A stretch of 64,000 bases of DNA, from NCBI RefSeq assembly GCF_007751715.1, contig NZ_CP036292.1, positions 1,922,001 through 1,986,000 of the forward strand, read 5' to 3'. Of this stretch, positions 17,397 to 27,580 are shown piece by piece. Source of the DNA: Rosistilla oblonga (GTDB lineage Bacteria; Planctomycetota; Planctomycetia; Pirellulales; Pirellulaceae). A program made the position numbers and the translations under genes. The notes beneath the pieces were generated by a model that made no database searches, had not been told where the DNA came from, and saw nothing but the letters and a program-made list of their open reading frames with translations. Every line of letters starts with the position of its first letter. The stretch's first letter is position 1.

Positions 17397-18887
17397 TCAA
17401 GCGTCCAGTTTTTCAAACCGCTCGGCTGCAGCGTCCCATGGATCGGGATCTTGCGGTTCGTAGGCGACGGGTTGGAAGCTGTCGCGAATCAATTGGCGGC
17501 CTTCTTGGATCGAGCCGATTTGCCCCAGTCCAACCATCTGCATCACGATGTTGCCGATCGCCGTCGCTTCGACCGGGCCGGCCAGCACGCGGCGGCGACA
17601 AGCATCCGCTGTCATCTGGCACAGCAACGCGTTTTGGGCTCCGCCACCCAAGATATGGATCGTGTTGATCGTGGTGCCGGTCAGCGATTCGAGCCAGCCG
17701 AGGCAGGTCCGGTAACGGAGCGCCAGCCCTTCCAAGGCACCTCGGAAAAGGACGCCGTTGTCGGCGGCGGCTGGTTGTCCGGTGCGGTTTGCAAATGCGG
17801 CGATCGCATCGACCATACAAGCCGGGGCTGCGAAGTCGGGGCAGTCGGGATCGATCAGTAATTGGAACGGCTTCGCGTCGGCAGCCGCTTGAACCATGCT
17901 GGGCCAATCCAACGTTTGACCGCGTCGTTCTAGCGAGGCTTTGATCTGTTGGAAGATCCACAGCCCACCGATGTTCTTCAGCAACCGCGTGCTCCCTTGA
18001 ACGCCACCCTCGTTGGTGAAGTTCAGTTCGGCACAGCGATCGTTGATCAGCGGTTCGGGAATCTCGCAGCCCATCAACGACCAAGTGCCGCTGCTGATGT
18101 AGCACCAATCGGGCTGAGCCGGTGCGAAGTTGTCCGCTGGAACGGCGACGACAGCCGATCCGGTATCGTGAGTCGCTGGCAGGACAACGGGGACGCCTTC
18201 AAGACCGGGGACGCCACCTTGGCCACCGAGAATCGGGCCCAAGACGGTTCCTGGTTGCACTACGTCGCTGAAGACACGCGTCGGCAGATCGAACGCTTTC
18301 AGCAGCTTTTGCGACCAGCCTTGCTGTTGAGTGTTGTACAGTTGCGTCGTTGTCGCGTTGGTGTATTCGATCGCCGCTTTGCCGGTCAACAGCCAGTGGA
18401 AGAAGTCGGGGATCATCAACATCAGGTTGGCGATGTTGAGGACCGGCGAATTCTCCAGCCGCGCCGCCAACAACTGATAGGCCGTGTTCAGCTCCATGAA
18501 TTGCAGCCCCGTCTCGGCGAAGATCTCTTCGCGAGCGACGCGTTCAAACGCCTTGGGGAACATTCCGCGAGTCCGCGCGTCGCGGTAGTGGTAGCCTGGG
18601 CCGATCAGGTCGCCGTTGGCGTCCAAGAAAACGTAATCGACGCCCCAGGTATCGACGCCGACCGAAAGGACTTTGGCCTCTCCGGCGGCGGCTAATGAAA
18701 GCCCTTTGCGGATCTCTTGCCACAGTCCCAGCAGATTCCAGTACATCCGACCCTGTACGTGGACCGGATCGTTGGCAAACCGATGCAGCTCGGAAAGCTT
18801 CAGTTGGCCGCCCTCGATGCAGCCAGCCAGTACCCGACCGCTCGATGCGCCAAGGTCCACCGCTAAATGCACAGGTGCCGATGCCAT
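17397..18887 (-). CDS. rhaB: Rhamnulokinase
   Basis: A 496-residue FGGY-family sugar kinase that phosphorylates L-rhamnulose in the cytoplasm. Start LAVDLGASSGRVLAG is the phosphate-binding DLGASSGR motif typical of RhaB; other landmarks are VDTWGVDYVFLD, the ATTTQLYNTQQQGWS segment, LPATHDTGSAVVAVP, YISSGTWSLMGCE and the C-terminal IHILGGGAQNALLCQMTADA. The length fits RhaB. rhaA and rhaD are not visible here; the neighbouring oxidoreductase may be part of the same transcript. Confidence 0.92.
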   Translation of the reverse strand: MASAPVHLAVDLGASSGRVLAGCIEGGQLKLSELHRFANDPVHVQGRMYWNLLGLWQEIRKGLSLAAAGEAKVLSVGVDTWGVDYVFLDANGDLIGPGYHYRDARTRGMFPKAFERVAREEIFAETGLQFMELNTAYQLLAARLENSPVLNIANLMLMIPDFFHWLLTGKAAIEYTNATTTQLYNTQQQGWSQKLLKAFDLPTRVFSDVVQPGTVLGPILGGQGGVPGLEGVPVVLPATHDTGSAVVAVPADNFAPAQPDWCYISSGTWSLMGCEIPEPLINDRCAELNFTNEGGVQGSTRLLKNIGGLWIFQQIKASLERRGQTLDWPSMVQAAADAKPFQLLIDPDCPDFAAPACMVDAIAAFANRTGQPAAADNGVLFRGALEGLALRYRTCLGWLESLTGTTINTIHILGGGAQNALLCQMTADACRRRVLAGPVEATAIGNIVMQMVGLGQIGSIQEGRQLIRDSFQPVAYEPQDPDPWDAAAERFEKLDA

Positions 18888-19042
18888 ACGTTTCCTTCGT
18901 TCGATCGATGATTCGGGGAATTTGCCAACCGAAAAATGTGACCGCCCGCTGCCCGAAAGTCAACCGGAGGCAGCTTTTACGGCCGATATTCCGGCCGACT
19001 GCGGCGAATCGGCAGCCGCGTTCTGCAAGCTCGTGGCGGACG

Positions 19043-22000
19043 CTAGCGTGAATCCCTATCCAGCCCTATCGCATCCAGCGTTTGCAGTTCTTCGCTGACG
19101 GTGGACCGAGCTTTCCGTAGCTTTTCAAGATCGGCAGCTGATGCGTCGGCAATCGGTTGCTCCGATGCGAGGTTCGTATCGACGCGGCTCAGTGCATTGA
19201 GAATGATCAGCGCGTCGATCGGCGACAGATGGCCGTCGCGATTGGTGTCGTAGAAGAATCCGGGAAACTCATCGAGTGTCGCGCGATCGACCAAGCGGTT
19301 GTCGTCATCAACGAATTGCCGCCGCGATAGCTCGTTGATGATGATCAGGGCATCCAATGCGGTGATCTCTCCCGAAGCGTTGACGTCCAGCGGATCGGAT
19401 CCGTAGGTCCATCCGTTGTTGCCGTCGTAGTTGACCAATAGCGTCGCCGCCCCTGCGCCTTGCCACTCCTCATAGTATTGGCCGTCGATTGGTACGTTGC
19501 CGACAAGCGTCCATTGATCCATGCTGGCGAAGACGTCGTCGGGATCCAAAAATAGCTTAAGTGAGTCGTCCGATCCGGCCATCTCGAGCACCGACGTCGG
19601 GCTGATCAATACCGATTGCGATCCATTGCCTGTCAAGTCGATCGCTTCGATGTTCCCTAAATCCCCCTCCAGGTCGCCGATATCGAAGTTGCCTTCGCCG
19701 GGGCGGAAGCGAATCGTATCGGTACCCATTTGGGTATCGATCCAAACATCGATACCAAGCGACCAGAGGTCGGCCGTGTCAAAATAATCGTCACCGCTGG
19801 TGAACCGAAAATCGATCGCCGATCCGGGAGGCAGCGGTGCTCGAAACAGCTCCATCTCGCCGCTTCGGACGACCGTCTGGCCATCGATTATGTCGACCTG
19901 GGTGGAATGGTTGACCGTGTTGATAAAGACCGACGGGGCATCGTCGGCCGAAGCAATATGAAATTGGTAATCTTCGACTTCGCCATCGGCGGCTTGCCCT
20001 GTGGGCGAGAGGCCGCCGGAGCTGCTGAGTCGGAAGCGGGCGAAAGTGCTGCCGCTCGATGCGCCGGCAGGAATCGTGACAGGGACGATATTCTCGCCAG
20101 AATTCAGGGGCAAAGCGGCAGCGATCTGTTCGCCCGGATCATCCCAATCGCCATCTTGGTTGAAGTCGATCCAGGCATCCAACCGACCTTCGCCACTGCT
20201 TACAACGATCACCGATGCCACCGAATCGGAATCGCTTGCGGCAACAAAGCTAGTGATGGGGTGCACGCCGTCATCGAGGTCGCTATCGGCTGCCGGATTG
20301 GCGATTGCAAACGGCTCGAAATTGATCCCGTCTCCCAAAAACAAATCGCTCGCCCCATGACGGGCTCCGTCGCTTTCCAACGAGGTCGGATAGATCGAAT
20401 CGGGGGCATCGCCGTAGTCCAATCGCTCGTCATCGAGATTGATCAGTTCAACGTCGGCAGCGTTCAGCCCATCGAAGTTCGGATCGTCGCTGGTCGCCGC
20501 GGCGATCACGATCGTCAGTTCCACATTGCCATCGACCAGCGAATCGTCGACTCCCGTGATCGTGACGGTTTGCGGAGTGGTTCCGTTTTCGGGAGTGAAG
20601 CGAAGCGTTGGCGTGTCGATCGTCGCTTCGTCGAGATTGCTGCTGGACAACGCGATCGTGACATCCGACGCTGGCAACGCGTCCAACCGAACGGTGAACG
20701 TTGCTGTCTTCCCCGCTTCGGTCGTCTGCAGGATCCGCAGCGGTTCGACCGTGATCCCGGCGACGTCGTTATCGGTGGTTGTGATCGCGACCGATTCTGG
20801 TGACAGTGACGTAAACTGAGGATCGGAACTCGGTCCTACCGTAAGGATCAGTTGCGTGATTTGCGAGCCGTCGATCCGTTGGTCGTTCTTCGCCGTAACG
20901 ACGACGGACTGCGGGAGGTTCCAATTTTCGGGAGTGAAGACCAGTTGTTGGCGATCGAGTTGAATTTCGTCGTCGCGGTCTAAACCGAGGTCGATCACGA
21001 CGTCTTCCAGTGGCTGAGCGGTCAGGGCGACCGATAGCGAATCGGCGCGGCCCGATTCGCTGGCGACGAGGTTGGTTTTGGATAGCAGCAGCCCGGCGAC
21101 ATCGTCGCTGACGATGGTGCCGGTGGCGTGGTCGCGGGTCAGGATGACATCGGGCGTGGTCGTCAGCCGCAGTTCGAATTGTTCATCGTTTTCGATCAAT
21201 GCATCGTCGATCAATTCGACCGAGACGATGGTGGAAAGGTCTCCGCTGGCTGTCAACGAAACCGGCACGCTCCACAACGAACGGTAATCGACGTCGGGAG
21301 CGGCGGTGCCACGGAGCGTGAGGGCTTGCAGTTCCGCTGTGCTACCGTCGGGCAGCGCGTGGCTCAATTGAGCGACAAAATCGAGGGTCCCGTCGGTTTC
21401 GTTTGCCGCCGCGTCGGAAAGATGTAGGCCGATCATCTCCACCGCGCCAGCGTCGACGCCATCGTCGCGATTGTCGATCCCTTGCAGATCGATCTGTCGC
21501 GCCACGCCTCGCGCGTCGACGGGGATGTTCTCGCTCGTGTCGCCATCGCGATCCAGGTCGTATCGATCGGCGGCGGTGCTGCCGCGACCGGCATCCAAGG
21601 CGGGGCTGTCTTGCAGCATGGGATGGATCTCGATCGCACCGCCATAAAATCCTAGCGGTGCCAGCAGGGGATCGATGACGTCGGATGTGTCCAAGTCACC
21701 CGCGGCATCGCTGGCGTTGCCGGGGCCGAAAACGTTGTAGCCGTCGCTGCGCAGACTGTTGGTTCGCGTGTCGCTTGCGCCGGTGACGTCGAGATTCGAA
21801 TCGCCGTTGCCCGCGACGATCGACGATCGCAGTTCGGTGCGCGTGTTTTGTTCACCGCGCGAGACTAAGCCGTCGCCGAGACCAGCCGCTTGATTGTTGG
21901 TGATCGTGCTCGAATCGATCGACAACAGTCCGCCATCGTTGATCAGGCCGCCAGCCGCAACGGTTGCAGTGTTTCCGGAGATCGTCGTGCCGATGATCTG

Positions 22001-24379
22001 GCTGCCGTCACCGACGCCAAAGCGGCTGCTCAGATAGACGCCGCCTCCTTGCTGATCGGAGTGATTTCGCGCGATCGTGGAATGGAGAATCGTCAATTGG
22101 CTCTGGTCCACCGCGACGGCGCCACCGGAGCCGGCGGCGGTGTTGTCGTTCAACGAACTGCGGACGATCGTCAATTCGGCGCCGTCGGAGGCGTAGACCG
22201 CGGCTCCATCGCCAGCGGATTGATTGTCCGACAGATCGCTGTCGATGATGGTGATCCGGCCGCCGGTCGCAGAGATCGCACCGCCGGGACCGTCGGCGAC
22301 ATTGTCTGTGATCGCCGAGCGTTCGATATGCAATTCGCCGGAGGACTCAAAAAGGATCGCGGCCCCCGCTTCGCCTGGTTCGGTCTGTCCACCGGTTAGG
22401 TTGAGATCGGTTAGGGCGAGGTCGACGCTTTCCACATCGAAGATCCGCGATCGTTCGGCCGCGTCGATCGTGAGCGCTCCCGAGGCGGGACCGTTGATCG
22501 TCGTCGAACGCCGGATTGGGAGCGAGCCGAGCGTTAGATCGATCGTTTCGCCGGCAAGCGAATCGGCGATCTGAATCGCAGTGCTGCCGCCGAATTGGTT
22601 TGTGTATTCGATCGCTTCTCGCAAGCTGATGTCGCCGACACTCAGATCGCCATCGCTCTCATCGACCAGCGTATCGACGATCGGTTGGAAGTCATCGGGG
22701 ACAAAGATCAGCGAATAATCTTCCACCTCGCCATCGGCCGCCATGCCTGCAGGTGTCAGGCTGCCCGCGGTGCTGACGCGAAATCGGAAGTGTGCGGGGC
22801 CGGGCGTGAAGTCGTCGGGAAGCGGCAATTCGATGATCGTCGATCCGTCGGCAACGCCTAGGTTCATGCTGACCGCAAACTGTTCCCCCGCGTCGTCCCA
22901 ACTGCCGTTGCGATTCCAATCGACCCAGGCATCGAGATAGTTCCCCGTGGCGGCGGCGTTCTGCAGATCGATGGCGATCGTCAACGGATCGCCGATCGAT
23001 TGGTAGCGGCCGCCGATGAAGGCGACGCCATCTTCGTCGTCGATAAAGGCTTGGTCGCCACGCGACAGACCTTCGGGCTGGCCATCGCGCTCGCTGTCGA
23101 CGGTCGCGCCCAGTCGCGGGCCAGCGACCACGTGGTAGGCACCGTTGTCGGCGGCGAGGGTTGGGTAGCTGGAATCGAAGCCGGTCAGATCGCTTGTCGG
23201 CGCATCGCCAAAGTCGAAGGCGACTTCGACCGCACCGATGTCGACGCCGGTTCCCATCGCGCGGGAATTGCCGAGTTGATCGACGGCTGGAATGTCGCCG
23301 CCAATGGAAGCTTGGCTGTCGATGGCGGGACTGCCCGGCAACAGGCTGTGAGTAAACGTGGTTCGGTCCAACGCATCGACCAGCGGGTCGACGTTGGTCT
23401 GGTCGGTGTCAGCGCTGAACCAATCTGCCGCCGAATCGTGTGAGAGGTTGTTTCCCAGAGAGGTGATCGTCGCGCTGCCACCTCCCATTTCGAAGGTCCC
23501 CAGCGTGTTAAAGCTGTTGCCGGAAAACAGATTCGCTTCGGTTGTCGCCACGGCGTCGGCGCCATCGGCGACGACACGAATCGCCCGCGCGTCGTTGTCG
23601 ACAAAACTGGAGCTGGTGATCTGAAACGATTGCCCCGCGGTCGTGGCGACAACGGAAACTGCGGCGGCAGTTCCGTTGGCTTCGTTGTTCGAGAAGGTGC
23701 TGTTGGTGATCGAGCCGTCGCCGTCGATCCGCAAGATCGCAGCGCCATCGCTGGCGGTCGTTGCCGTCTGGCCAGTCGCCGTGTTGTTGACAAACGAAGT
23801 GTTTACGACGGTCAGCAGCCCGCCTTCGGCATAGACGCCGCCGCCTCCTTGGGCTCGACTGTTGCGAATCACGAGATCCTGCAGCAGCAACGTGTCGCTA
23901 GTTCCCTGGTCGCTGCTGATGCCGGATTCAAAGTGGACCGCGCCGCCGGGGCCAATCAAGGCGCGGCCGTTGGCAAGCGTGAGGTCCTGCAGGACAAAGT
24001 CTTGGCCGCCGTCCCCTTCGAATTGGAAAACCTGTTTGGTGCCGCGGCCACTGAGCGTCAGTTGGTCGGCGCCGGGACCGGCGATGGTGATCGAGTCGGT
24101 GACCGTGAGGACCTGCGTCAGTTCGAGCGTCTCGCCACTCAGCTCCGGTGCAAACGTGATCGTGTCGTGACCGGGATTCGCGTTCGCTTCCTGAATCGCA
24201 TCGCGGAGCGTGCAGGAACTTTCGCTGCATGCCCGCCCGTCGACGTCATCGATTCGGGTAACGTGGAAGGTTGTCAGCAGACGTCGCAATTCGAGCGACT
24301 CCAGTCTCAAGCGTCGATGCCGAGCGCTGGCGGATAGGCGAGAAGGATTGGTTTTTCGTGAATGCCTCAAAATTTCCAC
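19043..24379 (-). CDS. Giant modular surface protein with beta-helix, GEVED, Calx-beta-like and dockerin modules
   Basis: A 1778-residue exported protein. The N-terminus has a basic region then LESLELRRLLT, the LEPR-like motif seen at the start of large planctomycete extracytoplasmic proteins. Two CSLREA-type segments (CTLRDAIQEANA near residue 60 and ISLREAIEYTNQ near 590) each precede a right-handed beta-helix. GEVED domains are at about 390-560 and 1325-1490 (ADGEVEDY in both). Between them lie Calx-beta or sodium-calcium exchanger-like repeats (about 1000-1320). Near the C-terminus DVNASGEITALDALIIINEL and DTNRDGHLSPIDALIILNAL form a type I dockerin with paired calcium loops. It is probably an adhesin or surface scaffold; no catalytic residues are seen. 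Confidence 0.9.
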   Translation of the reverse strand: MEILRHSRKTNPSRLSASARHRRLRLESLELRRLLTTFHVTRIDDVDGRACSESSCTLRDAIQEANANPGHDTITFAPELSGETLELTQVLTVTDSITIAGPGADQLTLSGRGTKQVFQFEGDGGQDFVLQDLTLANGRALIGPGGAVHFESGISSDQGTSDTLLLQDLVIRNSRAQGGGGVYAEGGLLTVVNTSFVNNTATGQTATTASDGAAILRIDGDGSITNSTFSNNEANGTAAAVSVVATTAGQSFQITSSSFVDNDARAIRVVADGADAVATTEANLFSGNSFNTLGTFEMGGGSATITSLGNNLSHDSAADWFSADTDQTNVDPLVDALDRTTFTHSLLPGSPAIDSQASIGGDIPAVDQLGNSRAMGTGVDIGAVEVAFDFGDAPTSDLTGFDSSYPTLAADNGAYHVVAGPRLGATVDSERDGQPEGLSRGDQAFIDDEDGVAFIGGRYQSIGDPLTIAIDLQNAAATGNYLDAWVDWNRNGSWDDAGEQFAVSMNLGVADGSTIIELPLPDDFTPGPAHFRFRVSTAGSLTPAGMAADGEVEDYSLIFVPDDFQPIVDTLVDESDGDLSVGDISLREAIEYTNQFGGSTAIQIADSLAGETIDLTLGSLPIRRSTTINGPASGALTIDAAERSRIFDVESVDLALTDLNLTGGQTEPGEAGAAILFESSGELHIERSAITDNVADGPGGAISATGGRITIIDSDLSDNQSAGDGAAVYASDGAELTIVRSSLNDNTAAGSGGAVAVDQSQLTILHSTIARNHSDQQGGGVYLSSRFGVGDGSQIIGTTISGNTATVAAGGLINDGGLLSIDSSTITNNQAAGLGDGLVSRGEQNTRTELRSSIVAGNGDSNLDVTGASDTRTNSLRSDGYNVFGPGNASDAAGDLDTSDVIDPLLAPLGFYGGAIEIHPMLQDSPALDAGRGSTAADRYDLDRDGDTSENIPVDARGVARQIDLQGIDNRDDGVDAGAVEMIGLHLSDAAANETDGTLDFVAQLSHALPDGSTAELQALTLRGTAAPDVDYRSLWSVPVSLTASGDLSTIVSVELIDDALIENDEQFELRLTTTPDVILTRDHATGTIVSDDVAGLLLSKTNLVASESGRADSLSVALTAQPLEDVVIDLGLDRDDEIQLDRQQLVFTPENWNLPQSVVVTAKNDQRIDGSQITQLILTVGPSSDPQFTSLSPESVAITTTDNDVAGITVEPLRILQTTEAGKTATFTVRLDALPASDVTIALSSSNLDEATIDTPTLRFTPENGTTPQTVTITGVDDSLVDGNVELTIVIAAATSDDPNFDGLNAADVELINLDDERLDYGDAPDSIYPTSLESDGARHGASDLFLGDGINFEPFAIANPAADSDLDDGVHPITSFVAASDSDSVASVIVVSSGEGRLDAWIDFNQDGDWDDPGEQIAAALPLNSGENIVPVTIPAGASSGSTFARFRLSSSGGLSPTGQAADGEVEDYQFHIASADDAPSVFINTVNHSTQVDIIDGQTVVRSGEMELFRAPLPPGSAIDFRFTSGDDYFDTADLWSLGIDVWIDTQMGTDTIRFRPGEGNFDIGDLEGDLGNIEAIDLTGNGSQSVLISPTSVLEMAGSDDSLKLFLDPDDVFASMDQWTLVGNVPIDGQYYEEWQGAGAATLLVNYDGNNGWTYGSDPLDVNASGEITALDALIIINELSRRQFVDDDNRLVDRATLDEFPGFFYDTNRDGHLSPIDALIILNALSRVDTNLASEQPIADASAADLEKLRKARSTVSEELQTLDAIGLDRDSR

Positions 24380-24579
24380 TCGTCAATGCAGTCGAACTAA
24401 CGCGGCGGGCAGACACTCTGCCAGACCGATCTAGTTTGATTGACGCAGCCGACGATGCCTAACAATTCGCCGCAAATTTGCCGTTACAACCCGGCGGAAC
24501 TGTCGTAACCCGGACTGTCGTGTGCGGAAAAAATCGATCTCTAGCGAATGCGTAGCGACCGGAGAGGCCCAAGTTGGGA

Positions 24580-25110
24580 TTAGGCTCGCGATTCGAGGAA
24601 GGTTTGCAGGGCGAGGCGATTCGATTCGAAGGCCATGTTTTCGAGGTGTTCTGGCCCGAGGTCGCAGAACGAGGTCGATTGCACTTCGCTCGGTTCGGCT
24701 TCCAAAGCCGCCAGGTCGACGATTTGGCAGGTGTAGAAGAGATCGACGACTGGAATGATCAAGCCGCGATATTCGTAGCTGTTGGTGTAGGAGGTGAGGT
24801 ATTGGAACGATTCGACATTCAGCCGCACCTCTTCCTTAATTTCGCGGATCAACGCCATTTCCCCGGTCTCGCCGCTGTCGACAAAACCGCCGGGCAGGCC
24901 CCACTTTCCCTTGCCCGGATCGCGGGCGCGGCGAAGCAGGAGCACCCGCCCCTGAGCGTCGGTGACAATTCCTCCGACGGCCACCGTGGGGCCAAAATGA
25001 TACGTGTATTGGCAAGCGGAGCATTGGAACGGATCCTTGCCGATCGCAGTCGCCGCGGCTCCGCACCGCGGACAAAAATGGAAGGTTTGCGGTATCGGAA
25101 GGTTCATCAA
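24580..25110 (-). CDS. Nudix hydrolase with N-terminal zinc ribbon
   Basis: A 176-residue protein with CPRCG...CSAC (residues 13-33), a zinc-ribbon like that of NADH pyrophosphatase-type Nudix proteins, followed by a Nudix box GGFVDSGETGEMALIREIKEEV; the usual Gly near the end of the box is Arg, a conservative departure seen in other members. It would hydrolyse a nucleoside diphosphate linked to another moiety; the substrate is unknown. Transcribed alone, divergent from ychF with about 165 bases between. The two starts MM are equivalent. Confidence 0.88.
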   Translation of the reverse strand: MMNLPIPQTFHFCPRCGAAATAIGKDPFQCSACQYTYHFGPTVAVGGIVTDAQGRVLLLRRARDPGKGKWGLPGGFVDSGETGEMALIREIKEEVRLNVESFQYLTSYTNSYEYRGLIIPVVDLFYTCQIVDLAALEAEPSEVQSTSFCDLGPEHLENMAFESNRLALQTFLESRA

Positions 25111-25276
25111 ATGCTCGGCAGTAGAGGTCGGCGGTCGGTTCCCAACCGATGGTACGAGAAACCGAGTGCGGTTTGAATCCGTGCGGCGGAGACAACTGCG
25201 GCTCTTTTGCGATTTGATCGAACCGCTTATCCTTTGTGCGTCGCAGTTTTAACCTTTATTGCATCGAAGAGCATTT

Positions 25277-26368
25277 ATGGAAGCTGGTATTGTTGGCTTG
25301 CCGAACGTCGGAAAAAGCACGTTGTTCAACGCGTTGACGAGTTCACAAGCGGCCCAAAGCGAAAATTATCCGTTTTGCACGATCGAACCCAACGAAGGAA
25401 TTGTCAACGTTCCCGACGGGCGATTGCAGACGATCACCGATTTGATCCACACCAAAAAGATCATTCCTGCAGCGCTCAAGCTGGTCGATATCGCGGGAAT
25501 TGTCAAAGGTGCCAGCGAGGGCGAGGGCTTGGGGAATAAGTTCCTCAGCCACATCCGCCAGGTCGATGCGATCATCCAAGTCGTCCGCTGCTTCGAAGAT
25601 CCCGACGTGACCCACGTCGCTGGCAACGTCGATCCGATGGCTGATATCGATACGATCGAGACCGAATTGATCCTCGCCGATATCCAGACTTTGGAAAATG
25701 CGTTGCCAAAGGCCGAGCGGACCGCGCGGACCGGCGACAAAGAAGCCAAGCTGTTGGTCGCCACGATCAATAAGCATCTGGAGCACATCACCAAAGAATT
25801 GCCGCTGCGTACGCTGTCGCTAACCGAAGCGGAAGCCAAGGTGGTCAGCAGTTTCGGACTGATGACAGCCAAGCCGATCCTGTACGTTGCCAACGTCGAT
25901 GAAAACGACGTCAACGGCGAAAACGATCTGGTCGCCAAGGTCCGCGAGCACGCCAAGCAAAGCGGTGCGGGGGTCGTGCCTGTCTGTGCCAAGGTGGAAG
26001 CGGAAGTTGCCGAGCTGGAGCCGGAAGATCGGGCGGAATTCTTGGACGCTGTCGGTTTGACCGAGCCGGCGCTGGAAAAACTGGCCCGCGAAGCCTACCG
26101 AACACTTGGCCTGCACAGCTATTTCACCGCGGGTGAGAAAGAGGTTCGGGCGTGGACAATTCCCGTCGGAGCGACCGCACCGCAAGCTGCCGGAGTGATC
26201 CACAGCGATTTCGAACGCGGCTTTATCCGCGCGGAAGTCTATTCGGTCGAAGATCTCGTCGAGCACAAGAGCGAGAAGGAGATCCGTAACGCGGGCAAGT
26301 TGCGTGTCGAAGGGAAGGGATACGTCATGAATGATGGCGACGTCGTCCACTTCTTGTTCAACGTTTAA
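25277..26368 (+). CDS. ychF: Redox-regulated ATPase YchF (OLA1 family)
   Basis: A 363-residue P-loop NTPase of the Obg-related TRAFAC class, the same length as E. coli YchF. The P-loop is GLPNVGKST at residues 6-14, switch II is [19 protein letters not shown], and the NKxD position reads NVDE, the change that makes YchF prefer ATP. A TGS domain closes the protein ([39 protein letters not shown]). The internal ATG at 25277 is preferred over one 18 bases upstream because it gives the conserved N-terminus. It binds ribosomes and affects stress tolerance in other bacteria. Confidence 0.96.
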   Translation: MEAGIVGLPNVGKSTLFNALTSSQAAQSENYPFCTIEPNEGIVNVPDGRLQTITDLIHTKKIIPAALKLVDIAGIVKGASEGEGLGNKFLSHIRQVDAIIQVVRCFEDPDVTHVAGNVDPMADIDTIETELILADIQTLENALPKAERTARTGDKEAKLLVATINKHLEHITKELPLRTLSLTEAEAKVVSSFGLMTAKPILYVANVDENDVNGENDLVAKVREHAKQSGAGVVPVCAKVEAEVAELEPEDRAEFLDAVGLTEPALEKLAREAYRTLGLHSYFTAGEKEVRAWTIPVGATAPQAAGVIHSDFERGFIRAEVYSVEDLVEHKSEKEIRNAGKLRVEGKGYVMNDGDVVHFLFNV

Positions 26369-26537
26369 TCAGCTGCCAGCGTCCGTTGCGACGCCCAGTT
26401 AACCGTGATGTTCGGGTTGTGTCGGCTGCGCTGAGTCTGTGTTTCGCGACTATTAAAAGTGACCTTGGATCGAGACGCTTGCCGACCAAGGTGGAGGGCG
26501 TTGAGCGCGGATCACTTCAGCAGTTAGATGGACGAAC

Positions 26538-26978
26538 ATGGATTATCGACGTGCCGGCAACGATGTGATGGAAACCGAAGTGTTGACAGCATCGCCAGCA
26601 AAACTGAGACGCATGACGGTTGAGTTTGCGTTGCGAAACGTGAACCAAGCGATCGAGCAAGCCGCGGCAAACGGCGGGGTTCAGAAGTCCGAAGCGACCC
26701 TGAATCTACGCGACGCGCTGACGGAACTGTTGGGTGGGATTCGTCCGTCGGAGGAATCGCTTTCCAAGCAGGTTGCCGACATGTACGTCTTCCTGTTGCA
26801 GTGGCTGACGGCTGCGGAGCTTGACGGCGATCGCGAGAAACTTGTCGATATCGGCCGCGTCTTGGAGATCGAACTGGATACTTGGAACCAGGTCGTGACG
26901 ACCACGATCTCCGAATCGAGTTATCGGTCGGCTGGCGGCGACGACGATTCGCTCGATTCGATCTGCTTCGATGCCTAG
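26538..26978 (+). CDS. fliS: Flagellar protein FliS-like chaperone
   Basis: A 146-residue helical protein whose pattern follows FliS: TASPAKLRRMTVEFALRNVNQAIEQA in the N-terminal helix pair, a central SLSKQVADMYVFLLQWLTAAELDGDREKL, and LEIELDTWNQVV at the end. FliS binds the flagellin C-terminus and prevents early polymerisation. It is an orphan here: no flagellin, fliD or other flagellar gene is present. Its stop codon overlaps the stop of the convergent Clp-N gene in the shared CTAG (26975-26978). The assignment is by pattern and moderately secure. Confidence 0.7.
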   Translation: MDYRRAGNDVMETEVLTASPAKLRRMTVEFALRNVNQAIEQAAANGGVQKSEATLNLRDALTELLGGIRPSEESLSKQVADMYVFLLQWLTAAELDGDREKLVDIGRVLEIELDTWNQVVTTTISESSYRSAGGDDDSLDSICFDA

Positions 26979-27580
26979 CCAAAGCGATGGTGTACGCTAC
27001 CCCAGGTAGGCATCGACGCAAGTGCTTCGGATGCTAGCCCCGCCGCGTCGATCCACATCTCGTGCAGCAGCAGTTGAGCGTCGACATCGGGGTTCTGCAG
27101 GATGCCCAGCAACAGGTGTTCGGGCTCCGCTTTCTGGTATCCCATCCGCGTCGCTTCGGCGATCCCATCGAGCACGCATTGCCGCGCCGCTTGCGAGACG
27201 GGCAAGTGGTTGTTGGTCTCGTGCAGCCGCGTGGATGCCAGCCGCAGTTTCTCACTGACGGTGCACAGGTCGTCGAGCGTTAGGCCCAGGTTCGCAAGCC
27301 AGCTGGCCCCCGAATACTCCGCTTCGGCGGCGAGCCCGATCAGCAGATAGTTGCTGCTGACCATCCCGTCGCCGGTCTCCGCAGCTTCGTCGACAGCAAA
27401 CCGCAACGCGCGTCGCGAACGGTGGCTCAGCCGCTTCAAGACCGAGATCGGTTGGGCCTCGAGATCCAGTGCGGGTGCTGTGCGAGCGTCGCTTGCCGCC
27501 TGAGTATCGGAACTCGAAACTGCAAACATCGCCGTGCCGAGGGCGGACGCTTGGAAGAACCGTCGTCGAGAATGGGCCAT
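26975..27580 (-). CDS. Tat-exported protein with a Clp N-terminal-like domain
   Basis: A 201-residue protein. The N-terminus SRRRFFQASALGTAMFAVSSS is a twin-arginine signal. The body resembles the double-repeat Clp-N (ClpA/ClpC adaptor-binding) domain: ALRFAVDEAAETGDGMVSSNYLLIGLAAEAEYSGASWLANLGL, then ARQCVLDGIAEATRMGYQKAEPEHLLLGILQNPDVDAQLLLHEM, with the typical HLLLGIL pattern. No AAA+ domain follows. Clp-N domains normally sit on cytoplasmic unfoldases, so an exported stand-alone copy is unusual. Its function is unknown. It is convergent with fliS, sharing four bases at the stops. Confidence 0.78.
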   Translation of the reverse strand: MAHSRRRFFQASALGTAMFAVSSSDTQAASDARTAPALDLEAQPISVLKRLSHRSRRALRFAVDEAAETGDGMVSSNYLLIGLAAEAEYSGASWLANLGLTLDDLCTVSEKLRLASTRLHETNNHLPVSQAARQCVLDGIAEATRMGYQKAEPEHLLLGILQNPDVDAQLLLHEMWIDAAGLASEALASMPTWGSVHHRFG

